Part shown: piece by piece, positions 1 to 9,640 of the stretch
Layout: each line of letters opens with the position of its first letter
How positions within the stretch are numbered: position 1 is the first letter of the stretch
NCBI RefSeq assembly: GCF_029285175.1
Contig: NZ_JABEDH010000007.1
Span: forward strand, 1 to 64,000
Length of the DNA stretch: 64,000 nt
Direction of reading: 5' to 3'
Origin: Sulfitobacter sp. M05
GTDB lineage: Bacteria > Pseudomonadota > Alphaproteobacteria > Rhodobacterales > Rhodobacteraceae
Program-made: the position numbers and the translations under genes
The notes under the pieces: generated by a model
The model's input: only the letters and a program-made list of their open reading frames with translations
The model's database searches: none
What the model was told of the DNA's origin: nothing

Positions 1-971
1 TCAAGATGAATCTTTCCGGCTCTGATGTCCAGATCTTGCAGATGTATTCGTAGGGTGTGAGCCCGTTGACGGTCTTGAGCCGACGCGCGAAGTTGTATGC
101 TGCCATGAAGTCTGTGAGGTGCGTTCGCAGTTGATCATGGCTGTCGTAGTGGTAGCGTTTTACAGCGGCCTCCTTGATCGTGCGGTTCATCCGTTCGACC
201 TGTCCGTTGGTCCAGGGATGGTTGGGTTTGGTCAGTCCGTGCTCAATGCCGTTTGCCTCACAGATCATGTCAAAGCGCATCGGCCGTGAATACGCGGTGC
301 TCCGGTTCCGAGGCTGCTCGGCGAACTGAATGCCGTTGTCGGTTAGAATGGTGTGGACCTGATACGGCACGGCTTCGAGCATGTATTGTAGAAACTCCCA
401 AGCCGTTTTTCTGTCCGCCTTCTCGACAAGCTGGGTCACAGCAAACTTGCTCGTGCGGTCGATGCCGACGAACAGCTTTCCTTCAGCGGTCTGCACCTCG
501 GCGATGTCCCCTCTCGTGCATGTGGACATGCACTGCCGGGCAGTGGATGTGGAAGAAGCCGATAGGGTAGCGATTGAACTTCGACCGCTTTGGCTTGTCG
601 CCCTCGACGTCAGGCAGGCGCGAGATGCCATGTCGCGGTAGACAGCGGTGCAGTGCTGAGTGTGTCAGGTGCGGGATGGACGACTGGAGGGCATAAAGGC
701 AGTCATCAAGCGGCAGCAGCGTATGGCGCTGGAACGCGACGATAGCCGCCTCCTCAGCCTCCGTGAGGACCGTCGAACGTGGCTCCTTTGGGCCGGTCTT
801 GAGATCATCAACCGTCTGTCGTTTGCGCCACTTCGCAACCGTTTTGGGATTGATCCCGAGCTCCCGGCTCAACGTCGCGAACGAAGCTTGCGATCGCTGT
901 ATTGCTGCTCTGACGGCGTACGTGGTCGTGGCGCTCCCGTGACGAACTTGTCCCATAGGGCATCCTTCCAT
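1..971 (-). pseudogene. IS481-family transposase, frame-disrupted, partial
   Basis: The N-terminal half (from 971) carries the helix-turn-helix region (KTVAKWRKR) and runs to YPIGFFHI. The rve/DDE half resumes in another frame at DIAEVQTAEGKL and contains LTDNGIQF and the WTNGQVERMN segment. Between them, at 509-545, lie 37 extra bases, twelve codons plus one base, so the two halves are out of frame. Removing the 37 bases restores the usual FHIDIAEVQT join. The 3' end lies outside the window. Without frameshifting this copy should not make a full transposase. Confidence 0.85.
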
Positions 972-1013
972 TCCTTCGAAAGGATCACACCATCAAACCC
1001 CGGGATCAAACAC
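1..1013 (-). mobile_element. IS481-family insertion sequence, left copy (cut by window start)
   Basis: This is the same sequence as 15976-16988, offset by 15975, and lacks only its first 31 bases because the window starts inside it. Its right end reads GATCAAACAC and is followed by CTAA rather than the CTAG that flanks the complete copy. It encodes an IS481-type DDE transposase on the minus strand, broken by a 37-base insertion. Family assignment rests on the transposase sequence, the ~1.04 kb size and the CTAG target seen in the complete copy. Whether it matches CTAG on its left cannot be seen here. Confidence 0.88.
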
Positions 1014-1118
1014 CTAAGCAAGGCTACACAATCGCATGGGAGGCCGTTTGCGGGCCCTTGGCGCGTCAGGGATTACCCGACCTGCAGCTGAGAAGCCTCA
1101 TTATCTACATCAGCGAGG
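1014..1118. other. Spacer between IS481 copy and IS21 element
   Basis: These 105 bases separate two insertion sequences. I recognise no gene, promoter or repeat in them. They are probably a scrap of the host sequence into which both elements inserted. Confidence 0.5.
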
Positions 1119-1190
1119 TGTTGATTTGCACCCAGAACTGAGCCGGTTTTTTCACCGAGAAGTGAGCCACCTCTGATTATGGATATTGGT

Positions 1191-1988
1191 TCATGCTGGG
1201 GTCAAGCTGTGTGTTGTTTCCTTCTTCTTTGCAGCAGATGCCGCAGCTGAGCTTGCTTTGAAGCGGAAGCTGTCGTTTCCGGTTTCAAGGATGTGACAGC
1301 GGTGGGTCAGGCGATCGAGCAAGGCGGTTGTCATCTTGGCGTCGCCAAAGACCGTGGCCCATTCGCTGAAGCTGAGGTTGGTGGTGATCACGACGCTGGT
1401 GCGCTCGTAAAGTTTGCTGAGCAGGTGGAAGAGCAATGCCCCGCCTGACGCACTGAACGGCAGGTATCCCAACTCGTCGAGGATAACGAGGTCGAGCTTG
1501 GTCATGGCTTCCGCAATCTGCCCGGCCTTGCCCTTGATCTTTTCCTGTTCGAGGGTGTTGACCAGTTCGATGGTCGAGAAGAAGCGGACCTTGCGGCGGT
1601 GATGCTCGATCGCCTGGATACCGAGTGCCGTTGCGACGTGGGTCTTTCCTGTGCCTGGGCCACCGATCAGGACCACGTTCTGGGCGCCGTCCATAAACTC
1701 GCAGCGGTGCAGGGTCCTGACAGTGGCTTCGTTGATCTCGCTGGCGGCGAAGTCGAAGCCAGAGATGTCCTTGTAGGCCGGGAAGCGAGCCGACTTCATG
1801 TGATACGCGATTGACCGGACCTCGCGTTCGGCCAATTCGGCCTTGAGAAGTTGCGACAGGATCGGGATGGCGGCTTCAAAGGCCGGCGCGCCTTGCTCGA
1901 TCAGATCGGTGACAGCCTGTGCCATGCCATACATTTTGAGGCTGCGCAGCATTATGACGATGGCACCAGCGGCGGGATCATGACGCAT
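1191..1988 (-). CDS. istB: IS21 transposition helper ATPase IstB
   Basis: A 265-residue AAA+ ATPase that assists IstA in target capture. It has Walker [10 protein letters not shown] near residue 105, Walker [10 protein letters not shown] and the IstB-type sensor region [12 protein letters not shown]. The start at 1988 overlaps the istA stop by 11 bases, the usual coupling in IS21 elements; the frame is open further upstream, but that would lie inside istA. Length and motifs are normal for the family. Confidence 0.93.
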   Translation of the reverse strand: MRHDPAAGAIVIMLRSLKMYGMAQAVTDLIEQGAPAFEAAIPILSQLLKAELAEREVRSIAYHMKSARFPAYKDISGFDFAASEINEATVRTLHRCEFMDGAQNVVLIGGPGTGKTHVATALGIQAIEHHRRKVRFFSTIELVNTLEQEKIKGKAGQIAEAMTKLDLVILDELGYLPFSASGGALLFHLLSKLYERTSVVITTNLSFSEWATVFGDAKMTTALLDRLTHRCHILETGNDSFRFKASSAAASAAKKKETTHSLTPA

Positions 1989-3510
1989 GGTGGCCTCCAG
2001 CGATCTGGGAGCGCAGACCGTCATAGCGTTCGACATTGGCCTTGGGTTCATGGCGCAAGGCCAATGCTTGCGGGGTATCCAAGGGTGGTCCGCCGATCAC
2101 CTTGCCATCGACCAGCCGGTGCAAGAGGTTCAGCACGTGGGTCTTGGTCGGCACGCCCTCGGACAGCGACAGCTCCACCGCGGTGAGAACGGCCTGTTCA
2201 TCGTGGTGCAAGACGAGGGCGAGAATATCCACCATCTCGCGATCACCGCCGGGCTTGCGAAGCATGTGATCCTGCAACTGCCGGAAGGCAGGTGGCAATT
2301 CCAGGAACGGGGCGCCGTTCCGAAGAGCCCCGGGCTTGCGTTGGACGACCGCCAGATAGTGCCGCCAGTCGTAAATCGTCTTTGGTGGCAACTTGTGACT
2401 GCGCTCGATCACGCGGGCATGTTCGCACAGGATGTTGCCCTCAGCCGCCACCACCAGTCTGTCCGGATAGATCCGAAGGCTGACGGGGCGGTTCGCAAAT
2501 GACGCTGGAACGCTATAGCGATTACGCTCGAAGCTGATCAGACAGGTGGGCGAGACGCGCTTGCTCAGTTCGACAAAGCCGTCAAAGGCCACGGGCAGCG
2601 GCATCAGCGCCGTCTGCTCTTCGGCCCAGACGTCAGCAATCGTGCCAAGCAGTTTGCCATGCGGGGTCTGCCGCCACAACTCAAGGCAACGCTGCTCCAA
2701 CCAAGCATTCAGCGCAGCGAGGTCTGGAAAGTCGGGCATACCTTGCAGCATCTGATGGCGGGCATCGCGAACGTTCTTCTCGACTTGCCCCTTCTCCCAT
2801 CCAGCCGCCGGATTGCAGAAGTCGGGCTCATAGACATAGTGGTTCGTCATGGCGAGGAAGCGCATGTTGATCTGCCGCTCCTTGCCGCGGCCGACACGAT
2901 CCACCGCCGTGCGCATGTTGTCGTAAATCCCACGACACGGCACGCCGCCAAAGACCCGGAACGCGTGCCAGTGGGCATCGAACAGCATCTCATGCGTTTG
3001 CAACGGATAGGCACGCAGCAAAAAGGCCCGGCTGTGTGACAGCTTGATATGCGCCATCTGCAACTTCGTGCGCTCGCCGCCCAGAACCGCAAAGTCTTCG
3101 CTCCAGTCAAACTGGAAGGCTTCGCCAGGATCAAAATGCAGCGGCACAAAGGTCCCGCGCCCCGTCGTCTGCTGTTCACGCTGCCGATCTGCCCGCCACG
3201 ATCGCGCAAAAGCCGCCACCCGGGCATAGGACCCGGTGAAGCCAAGCGTCACGAGATCGGCGTGCAACTGCTTCACTGTGCGCCGCTGTTTACGCGACTT
3301 TCCGGCTTCGGTCTTCAGCCAACCCGCCAGCTTCTCGGCAAAGGGATCAAGCTTGCTCGCCCGTTCCGGCGTCGCGAATTTTGGCTCGATGGTGTTCGCC
3401 GCCAGATGTTTGGTCACTGTATTCCGCGACACGCCTGTCAGCCGCGCGATCTCGCGGATCGAAAGCTTCTGCCGCTTATGCATCCGATGGATGATATTCA
3501 AAAGTCCCAT
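1978..3510 (-). CDS. istA: IS21 transposase IstA
   Basis: A 510-residue DDE transposase. The N-terminus has a helix-turn-helix ([21 protein letters not shown]). The catalytic core includes the aspartate in FQFDWSEDF, the IYDNMRTAV segment and the downstream acidic region, followed by the Mu-transposase C-terminal-like domain. The ATG at 3510 is preceded by a GGAGTG-type ribosome site; an in-frame ATG 51 bases upstream is less likely. It is followed directly by istB. Confidence 0.93.
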   Translation of the reverse strand: MGLLNIIHRMHKRQKLSIREIARLTGVSRNTVTKHLAANTIEPKFATPERASKLDPFAEKLAGWLKTEAGKSRKQRRTVKQLHADLVTLGFTGSYARVAAFARSWRADRQREQQTTGRGTFVPLHFDPGEAFQFDWSEDFAVLGGERTKLQMAHIKLSHSRAFLLRAYPLQTHEMLFDAHWHAFRVFGGVPCRGIYDNMRTAVDRVGRGKERQINMRFLAMTNHYVYEPDFCNPAAGWEKGQVEKNVRDARHQMLQGMPDFPDLAALNAWLEQRCLELWRQTPHGKLLGTIADVWAEEQTALMPLPVAFDGFVELSKRVSPTCLISFERNRYSVPASFANRPVSLRIYPDRLVVAAEGNILCEHARVIERSHKLPPKTIYDWRHYLAVVQRKPGALRNGAPFLELPPAFRQLQDHMLRKPGGDREMVDILALVLHHDEQAVLTAVELSLSEGVPTKTHVLNLLHRLVDGKVIGGPPLDTPQALALRHEPKANVERYDGLRSQIAGGHHAS

Positions 3511-3719
3511 GTGGATCACTCCGTTGCCCCCCGCTGCTTTCTGCTTTGGGGGTAGGTTCACATGGCTCAGTTCTCAGTGAAAATTATGCGCCTTACCGGC
3601 TCAGTTCTGGGTGCAAATCAACAGCTCCCGAGTAGTAAAGGAGGACGCGCGAATCGTTTCTGTATTCTGCAATAGATTTCATTATGTAGAAATATATTTT
3701 GTCTCTTTGCGCCCGCACC

Positions 3720-4280
3720 TCACAATCCGACAGGCATGTCACGCGCGCTCGCACCGTTCCCAAGAGAGATAGCTGCCTGCCAGATCTGTGTAGCTCTAAG
3801 CCTAGGCAGTTGCCTTGGCGTCAAGCCTGGGGTGTGAACCTGAGCCAAGGGCATGTCCCATTCCGCCTCGGACAGATCGCGCCAGCATACATTCAGATGA
3901 ACTTCGGAATGGCGAAACAAATGGCGGATCGCACGTGGCGGTAGAGTTGCCGCAAGATCGAGGTCCGAGAAGTGCTGTTCCTGATCCGCCGAAATCGTCC
4001 CTATGTCACCGTTATGAAAAGCTTCGAGCATCAAGGCCTGCCGGCGAGCGCTGAAACTGATGCTTGTCACGACATGGGCACGAGAATGGCCCTCGACAGC
4101 TGACGGGCAGTACAAATCAGTGTCGCTAAGTTCCATTAGCTTGCGCGCAAAAAAGGCGGTCCCCCGGCGCGCAAGCAACAGATCTTCGTGCGGCGCAGAG
4201 GCTGCGTCATAACGCGCCCCTTTGCCCTGTCGATCGCGAAGCGCCGCGCGGGCGGCCTCTTCTGCTTCGCTAAAGGGCAT
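3720..4280 (-). CDS. MDMPI_N/DinB-like protein, possible degenerate maleylpyruvate isomerase
   Basis: A 186-residue protein ending the gentisate operon. Its ATG shares one base with the gentisate dioxygenase stop (TAATG), so translation is probably coupled. The segment GTAFFARKLMELSDTDLYCP followed by GHSRAHVVTS resembles the N-terminal four-helix domain of mycothiol-dependent maleylpyruvate isomerases, and LPRLRATQIW aligns with their C-terminal metal-ligand helix. There the usual Glu and His appear to be Gln and Ala, so the metal site may be lost. Alphaproteobacteria lack mycothiol and the operon already has a GST-type isomerase. Its role is unclear; the family call is from memory of motifs. 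Confidence 0.55.
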   Translation of the reverse strand: MPFSEAEEAARAALRDRQGKGARYDAASAPHEDLLLARRGTAFFARKLMELSDTDLYCPSAVEGHSRAHVVTSISFSARRQALMLEAFHNGDIGTISADQEQHFSDLDLAATLPPRAIRHLFRHSEVHLNVCWRDLSEAEWDMPLAQVHTPGLTPRQLPRLRATQIWQAAISLGNGASARDMPVGL

Positions 4281-5356
4281 TATTGCAGCCCCTCGACCTT
4301 GGAGCGCATGAAGGAAAGGGCCTCCATGATCGGGGCATCTGAAAAGCGGAACAGATCGAACTGCGACTCCGCCTGAAGCGACCACGCAACCCAGCTTGGC
4401 ACAACAAACAAGTCACCCTTTGTCAGTTTCTTGGTTTCACCGTTCAATACGACCGAGCCCGAGCCTTCGAACACCTGGAAAACGCTAGAACCGACTTCTT
4501 GCCGTGCGGGTGTTTCCACGCCCGGGCGCAGCCGGTGGAATTCACAGCGGATGGTTGGCATTACATCGCGGCCGGTTGTCGGGTTGACATAGCGGATCGC
4601 CGCATGTCCTTGTTCGACCGTTGCGGGATTTCCTTCATCTTCCAGCAGCAATTGCTGCGTCAGTGCCTGATCGGTAAATTCCCATCGGTATGCGCCAATC
4701 GGTGAAGATACAGTATCTTGAAGTTGCGACAGCGGGCGCAAGCCAGGGTGGCACCAGAGCCGTTCGCCCTGCGAGTAGTTCGGTGTCGCGTTGTCGGTCA
4801 CACGCTCGGAACCGAACTCGAAAAAACCGACATCCATCTGCTGGCTAAAAGGGATGTCCAGACCGTCAATCCAGGCCATCGGCTCGGACGCCACGTTGTG
4901 GTGCCCATGAAAGTTCCAACCAGGTGTCAGCAGCAGATCACCGCGCGACATGCGCACCGGATCGCCATTGACCACTGTCCACACACCCTCGCCTTCAACA
5001 ACAAAGCGGAACGCGTTTTGCGAATGGCGATGCTCAGGCGCGTTTTCGCCGGGACAAAGGTACTGGATCGCGCACCACAGCGTCGGACTGACGTAGGCAC
5101 GCCCGCCGAGGCCGGGGTTGGCCAGACCGATCGCCCGGCGTTCACCGCCACGGCCTACGGGAACCAGATCACCGGACCGTTCAGCTAAGGGCAGCAAATC
5201 CGACCATTTCCAGACATGCGGCACCGCCTTGGACTTGGGGTGCAAGGGCATCAAGTCGCCTGTTTGGGTCCACAGGGGATTGAGATGGTTTTCTTCGAAC
5301 CCCTTGTAAAGTGCCCGAAGTTCTGGTGTGTCGTCGGGTTGCATAGCGTTATCCAT
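4280..5356 (-). CDS. Gentisate 1,2-dioxygenase
   Basis: A 358-residue bicupin Fe(II) dioxygenase that opens gentisate to maleylpyruvate. The N-terminal cupin has PEHRHSQNAFRFVVEGEG with the H-x-H metal ligands and the WNFHGHHN segment. The C-terminal cupin carries VFQVFEGSGSVVLNGE. The ATG at 5356 has a strong GGAGGAGAG ribosome site; reading further upstream would run into the isomerase gene. Length is typical of the family. It is the central ring-cleavage step of the cluster, in an operon with the isomerase, the fumarylpyruvate hydrolase and the CoA-pathway enzymes. Confidence 0.92.
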   Translation of the reverse strand: MDNAMQPDDTPELRALYKGFEENHLNPLWTQTGDLMPLHPKSKAVPHVWKWSDLLPLAERSGDLVPVGRGGERRAIGLANPGLGGRAYVSPTLWCAIQYLCPGENAPEHRHSQNAFRFVVEGEGVWTVVNGDPVRMSRGDLLLTPGWNFHGHHNVASEPMAWIDGLDIPFSQQMDVGFFEFGSERVTDNATPNYSQGERLWCHPGLRPLSQLQDTVSSPIGAYRWEFTDQALTQQLLLEDEGNPATVEQGHAAIRYVNPTTGRDVMPTIRCEFHRLRPGVETPARQEVGSSVFQVFEGSGSVVLNGETKKLTKGDLFVVPSWVAWSLQAESQFDLFRFSDAPIMEALSFMRSKVEGLQ

Positions 5357-5379
5357 GTCTCTCTCCTCCAAAAATTTTT

Positions 5380-6024
5380 TTAGGCAGCGTCGGGCTGATT
5401 GGGTGGCGCGGCATTGGCAAATTCCGGCATCCCATGAAGTTCGGCAAATATCCGTGCGATGGTTGGCCATTTTTCGAGCGGAATGCCGAAGCGCTTGTTG
5501 TTCCAGACCTGCGCGTACAGACACACATCCGCCAGGCCAGGCGTATTGCCATGGCAAAAGCGGCCCGTTTCAGGGCTTTGCAGGGCTGCCTCCAACGCAT
5601 CGAATGTTGTTTCGACCCAATGGGTGAACCAATCTTTCTGGGCAGTTTCGTCGGCATCGAACTGGTCACGAAGACGGAAGAGAACGCGTAGGTTGTTCAG
5701 GGGATGGATTTCGCAGGCAATCATGTAGGAAAGAGCACGCACGCGTGCACGGCCAAGCGGGTCCGTCGGCAAAAGCGTGGGGGCGGGGCAAATCTCTTCA
5801 AGATATTCGATGATCGCCAGCGATTGTGTAAGGTTGGTCCCGTCCTCCAGTTCCAATGTAGGAACGAGCCCCTGTGGGTTCCTCGACAAATAGGAGGGCG
5901 TTCGAGTTTCGCCATCGCGCAGAACGTACGCGATGTAGTCATACTCCAGACCCTTTACGTTTAGTGCCGCACGAAGGCGTGTTGAGGTCGAGGATCGAAA
6001 AAAGTTGTGAAGGCGGAGGGTCAT
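5380..6024 (-). CDS. GST-type maleylpyruvate (maleylacetoacetate) isomerase
   Basis: A 214-residue zeta-class glutathione S-transferase-like isomerase. The active-site motif RSSTSTRLRAALNVKGL near residue 10 and the NPQGLVPTLE and QSLAIIEYLEE glutathione-binding segments are clear. In this operon it should convert maleylpyruvate to fumarylpyruvate, as NagL does in Ralstonia. I chose the ATG at 6024, which follows a GAAGGAG ribosome site; a TTG at 6039 is possible. It lies 23 bases upstream of gentisate dioxygenase. Confidence 0.9.
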   Translation of the reverse strand: MTLRLHNFFRSSTSTRLRAALNVKGLEYDYIAYVLRDGETRTPSYLSRNPQGLVPTLELEDGTNLTQSLAIIEYLEEICPAPTLLPTDPLGRARVRALSYMIACEIHPLNNLRVLFRLRDQFDADETAQKDWFTHWVETTFDALEAALQSPETGRFCHGNTPGLADVCLYAQVWNNKRFGIPLEKWPTIARIFAELHGMPEFANAAPPNQPDAA

Positions 6025-6035
6025 AGGATGCTCCT

Positions 6036-6860
6036 TCAATGTGACATGAAGACCGGCACACGCGCGGTCTTGAGGACGTCATGTGTGACACCACCGAATA
6101 CGTCCTGCGAAAACTTGCTGTGCTCGTAAGCCCCCATAACAATGAGCTTGGCACCGACTTCGTCTGCGGTATCTTCGATGACAGAAGCGACACTGCGTCC
6201 TTGCGCCGGTCGCTGAAGACGTGTCGCGGTGATGCCGTGGCGTTCGAGATGACGGAGAATCCTAGCATCTGTAGTCGAGTCCTCTGCGTCAGTTCCAATC
6301 GTCAAAATCGTGACCTGGCGTTTCCCTTCGATAATGTGCATGGCATCGCCAAGTGCGCGGGCAGCGGCGCGTTTACCGTCCCAGGCCACCAGTACATGAT
6401 CTGATAAGGCGGGTGCCGAATAGCTTTCAGGCACAACCAGCACCGGACGGCCACTGCGCAATGCAATAAGGTCGGGACTGACAACATGATGTTCTTCACC
6501 GATCAGATCGGATTGGAACCCGGTGATCACCAAGTCATAGGATCTCGCGTACTCACTTGGCAGAGTTTTTCCCAGTACCTCCGGAGGGATGAATTCCGCC
6601 CGATCTGTTAAACCGGCATCGCGTACGACTGTTTCAAATTGTGCAATCGCGGCGTTAGTATCCGCGTCGTCAACTTCTCGAAGTTTGTCCCGCAATGCAG
6701 AGGAAAGTCCCCCGCCATAGCGATCGAAATACGAGCGCCCATTGCGCATTATCACTGTCAGCCAAGCATCATGATGCTTGGCCAACTTTATTGCGTGAGA
6801 GAGGCTGCTGGCAAAAGCCTTCTCGCCGCTGAAAGCCAAAAGCAGGTTCTTGAAACTCAT
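6036..6860 (-). CDS. Universal stress protein, tandem UspA domains
   Basis: A 274-residue protein with two UspA-like halves. The first begins FKNLLLAFSGEKAFASSLSHA. The second begins DHVLVAWDGKRAAARALGDA and ends with the nucleotide-loop motif IVMGAYEHSKFSQDVFGGV, a normal USP signature. It is co-directional in the gentisate operon, 11 bases before the isomerase and 24 bases after the hydrolase gene. USPs of this type probably bind ATP and help in stress survival; a specific role in aromatic catabolism is not shown by the sequence. Confidence 0.88.
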   Translation of the reverse strand: MSFKNLLLAFSGEKAFASSLSHAIKLAKHHDAWLTVIMRNGRSYFDRYGGGLSSALRDKLREVDDADTNAAIAQFETVVRDAGLTDRAEFIPPEVLGKTLPSEYARSYDLVITGFQSDLIGEEHHVVSPDLIALRSGRPVLVVPESYSAPALSDHVLVAWDGKRAAARALGDAMHIIEGKRQVTILTIGTDAEDSTTDARILRHLERHGITATRLQRPAQGRSVASVIEDTADEVGAKLIVMGAYEHSKFSQDVFGGVTHDVLKTARVPVFMSH

Positions 6861-6884
6861 GTGCCTCTCCCTTGTTGATGTACG

Positions 6885-7583
6885 TTAGGTTTCGCGCGGG
6901 CCAATCGGCGTTTCGATGGAACCGAGTCCCTCGATGGACACCACACAGACATCGCCAGGCAGCATGGCGCCAACGCCGGCCGGTGTGCCGGTCATGATCA
7001 GATCGCCCGGCTCCAACGCGATGGAATGCGACAGGATCGAGATAATCTCGGGTACCGACCAGATCAGCTCGGCAAGATCGGCATCCTGTTTGGCCTCGCC
7101 GTTCACCGTCAATTTGATGGAGCCTTTGTCGAGGTGGCCGACTATACCGACTGGATGTACCGGGCCAATTACGGCAGAGCGGTCGAATGCCTTTCCCCAG
7201 TCCCAAGGGCGGCCCTGCTCGCGTGCCTTCAATTGAAGATCGCGGCGGGTCAGGTCATTGCCAACGGCATAGCCCCAAACGTGGTTCAGACTGCTTGCTT
7301 CCGCAATGTTTTTGCCAGCGGTCCCAATAACCGCTACCAGCTCAGCCTCGTAATGGAAATTTTCGGTCTCGGGCGGATAGGCAACCGTTTCGCCATCCAT
7401 CACAACGGCATCTGCAGGTTTGGTGAAGAAGAAGGGTGGATCGCGATCCGGGTCTTTTCCCATTTCGCGCGCATGTGCCGCATAGTTGCGTCCAACACAG
7501 AAAATCCGGCGAACCGGCAAGCGATCCTCTGTGCCATAGACAGCCACTGTTGGCTGGGCCGGAGCTTTGAAAACTAGTGCCAT
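6885..7583 (-). CDS. Fumarylpyruvate hydrolase (FAH family)
   Basis: A 232-residue fumarylacetoacetate-hydrolase-family enzyme. It shows IFCVGRNYAAHAREMG, PPFFFTKPADAVV, the metal-binding FHYEAELVAVIG, GYAVGNDLTRRDLQ and GDLIMTGTPAGVG, all in family order. In context it should split fumarylpyruvate into fumarate and pyruvate, the last step of the gentisate pathway. The ATG at 7583 gives the standard N-terminus; a start 27 bases upstream is less likely. Confidence 0.92.
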   Translation of the reverse strand: MALVFKAPAQPTVAVYGTEDRLPVRRIFCVGRNYAAHAREMGKDPDRDPPFFFTKPADAVVMDGETVAYPPETENFHYEAELVAVIGTAGKNIAEASSLNHVWGYAVGNDLTRRDLQLKAREQGRPWDWGKAFDRSAVIGPVHPVGIVGHLDKGSIKLTVNGEAKQDADLAELIWSVPEIISILSHSIALEPGDLIMTGTPAGVGAMLPGDVCVVSIEGLGSIETPIGPRET

Positions 7584-7618
7584 TGGTATTCCTTTCATTG
7601 CTTTTCTCACAGGGGCAT

Positions 7619-9589
7619 TCAGCCCTGAACTTTACTATCCGCATCAGTTTGAGGAGCAGAATTGTCGCGCCGCCCCAACACCCAAAGAGCGGACAATGCG
7701 ACGAATCCTGCGCCGTTGATCCATAGGGTCTGCGCCCCCCCAACTCCGGGCGGTAGAAGCAGCGCGATTCCTGCCAAGCCGGTAAACACCCGGCGAAGGG
7801 GACCCATCGGTCCGTGTAGCCATCCCACGAAGGCCGCAGAAATCGCGTAGACGCCGATCACGGCTGTAATCACGGCCAAGGCGATCTCGGTAGGCTCTCC
7901 GATGAGGAGCAAGGCCGGCGAGAAAACGAACAGGAAAGGCACGATATAGGCCGTCCAGCCAAATCGCATGGATTCCCAAGCAGTCGCCATGGGCGAAGCT
8001 TTGGCGATCGCCGCTGCAAAAAATGCGCCGATTCCAATTGGCGGCGTGACCATCGACATCATCCCAAGGTAAAAGATGAACAGATGCGCTGCGATTGGCT
8101 CTATGCCGGACTGTACTAGCGACGGCGCGATCAGTACGGCCAAAAGCAAGTACACCCCGACGGTCGGCATCCCCATACCAAGGATCAGACAAACCACAGC
8201 CGAGATAAGCAGCAGCAAGAAAACGTTGCCCTGTCCCAGATCGACCAACGCGAATGTCGCTGCAAACCCAAGGCCAGTTACATTCAGGACGCCAATGATA
8301 AAACCTGCAGCGGCCGAGATCATTATGATTTCCGTAATCGATCGACCAGCTTCAACAGCGGCGGACCACAGGTCGTACAGGACCATACGGGTCTTGCCGT
8401 AACCGACGGTCAATCCGATCAAAAGTGCTGCAGAGGCGCCCCAAAGCGCCGATGTTTCTGCAGGTTGGTTGAACCAGAACAAGGCGATTACGATTGCGGC
8501 AAATGGCAGGATGAACACCCAACCACGCGACATCACGCTGCGCGTCGCCGGAATGTCATCCAGTTCAAGCGGCTGGATGTTTTGCTTGGCGGCAAGCAAG
8601 TCGGCCTGCACAAAAAGCGCGACATAATACAGCAAAGCTGGCACGATGGCAGCAACGACGATTTCCGAGTACGGCTTTTGCAGGATATCTGCCATCAGGA
8701 AGGCAACAGCCCCCATAACAGGCGGCGCGATCTGCCCGCCGGTTGACGCCACGGCCTCGACGGCACCAGCGGTTGTCCGGCGGAATCCCGATTGGATCAT
8801 CAGTCTGATCGTTACCACGCCGGTCGCGACAATATTCGAAACAACCACACCCGAAATCGACCCGAACAGCCCCGATGCCACAATCGATATCTTTGCGGCG
8901 CCACCACGCTTTCGGCCCATCGTCGCCATCGCGATATCGTTGAAAAAATCCGCCCCGCCAGATCGAAGCAAAAGCTGGCCAAAGAATACGAAAGCCACGA
9001 CCACGGTTGCTGCAACATTAAGAGTCAGTCCGAGAAGCCCGTTCGGATCAAAAGCCAGATATACCGCCAGCCTCTGCGGCGCGACTTCGCGGGTTTGGAG
9101 AGCGCCTGGGACAAGATGACCTATCATTCCGTATGCGGTGATCACGATCACAACAAGAACAAGCGTCCACCCGACGGCTCGCCTTAAACCTTCAAGGACA
9201 AGCAAAAAGAGTGCCACTCCGACAATCAGGGCATCCAACGGAAGGGACATGGAGGTCGAAACAAGACTCGGATAGGCGAACATTAGATAGAGCCCCATTC
9301 CCAAGCCAATTGACGACAGGAGCCAATCAATAACTCGAGGCTGGCCAGCGTCTTCCCCATCGCGTTCCCCACGACCCGACACCAGGAAAATGATGGACAA
9401 GCTCAGACCTAGAACCAGCGCAAGAAACTGTTCGGTATAGTAGGAATAGCCAAGTCGTGACGGTAAGCTTGCAGCCTGCACAACAGCAGTCAGCGTCAGC
9501 GTTCCAGCCAAACCGTTGACAAGCATACCCTTCAAACTGCGGTCCCTACTGGGGGGATTGACATCATGTTCCACGCCACGCCCTTTCAT
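7619..9589 (-). CDS. TRAP transporter fused permease (TAXI type, DctQM)
   Basis: A 656-residue integral membrane protein with the 4TM small-subunit and 12TM large-subunit parts fused, the usual form in TAXI-TRAP systems. Features include repeated hydrophobic segments, GLFGSISGVVVSNIVATG, GGQIAPPVMGAVAF and the C-terminal GMGMPTVGVYLLLAVL. It pairs with the TAXI solute-binding protein 51 bases upstream. It should use a sodium or proton gradient to import an organic anion, here plausibly salicylate or a related aromatic acid. The substrate is inferred only from the operon. Confidence 0.92.
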   Translation of the reverse strand: MKGRGVEHDVNPPSRDRSLKGMLVNGLAGTLTLTAVVQAASLPSRLGYSYYTEQFLALVLGLSLSIIFLVSGRGERDGEDAGQPRVIDWLLSSIGLGMGLYLMFAYPSLVSTSMSLPLDALIVGVALFLLVLEGLRRAVGWTLVLVVIVITAYGMIGHLVPGALQTREVAPQRLAVYLAFDPNGLLGLTLNVAATVVVAFVFFGQLLLRSGGADFFNDIAMATMGRKRGGAAKISIVASGLFGSISGVVVSNIVATGVVTIRLMIQSGFRRTTAGAVEAVASTGGQIAPPVMGAVAFLMADILQKPYSEIVVAAIVPALLYYVALFVQADLLAAKQNIQPLELDDIPATRSVMSRGWVFILPFAAIVIALFWFNQPAETSALWGASAALLIGLTVGYGKTRMVLYDLWSAAVEAGRSITEIIMISAAAGFIIGVLNVTGLGFAATFALVDLGQGNVFLLLLISAVVCLILGMGMPTVGVYLLLAVLIAPSLVQSGIEPIAAHLFIFYLGMMSMVTPPIGIGAFFAAAIAKASPMATAWESMRFGWTAYIVPFLFVFSPALLLIGEPTEIALAVITAVIGVYAISAAFVGWLHGPMGPLRRVFTGLAGIALLLPPGVGGAQTLWINGAGFVALSALWVLGRRDNSAPQTDADSKVQG

Positions 9590-9640
9590 GAAATGATCGG
9601 GGCGACATTGCCGCCCCGCCTTGTTTCGCCCGCACCAGAG

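Larger units (their letters stand above)
1119..3623 (-). mobile_element. IS21-family insertion sequence with istAB
   Basis: A 2505-bp element bounded by 28-bp perfect terminal inverted repeats (1119-1146 and 3596-3623, beginning TGTTGATTTGCACCCAGAAC). A second, imperfect pair lies just inside (about 1148-1169 and 3561-3583), the multiple-repeat end structure typical of IS21. It carries overlapping istA and istB genes on the minus strand. I see no clear target duplication: the flanks are CAGCGAGG and GCTCCCGA. Both genes look intact, so the element may be active. Confidence 0.93.

Noticed and set aside
253..641. Plus-strand open frames inside the IS481 copy
   Set aside because: They are antisense shadows of the transposase and repeat identically in the second copy.
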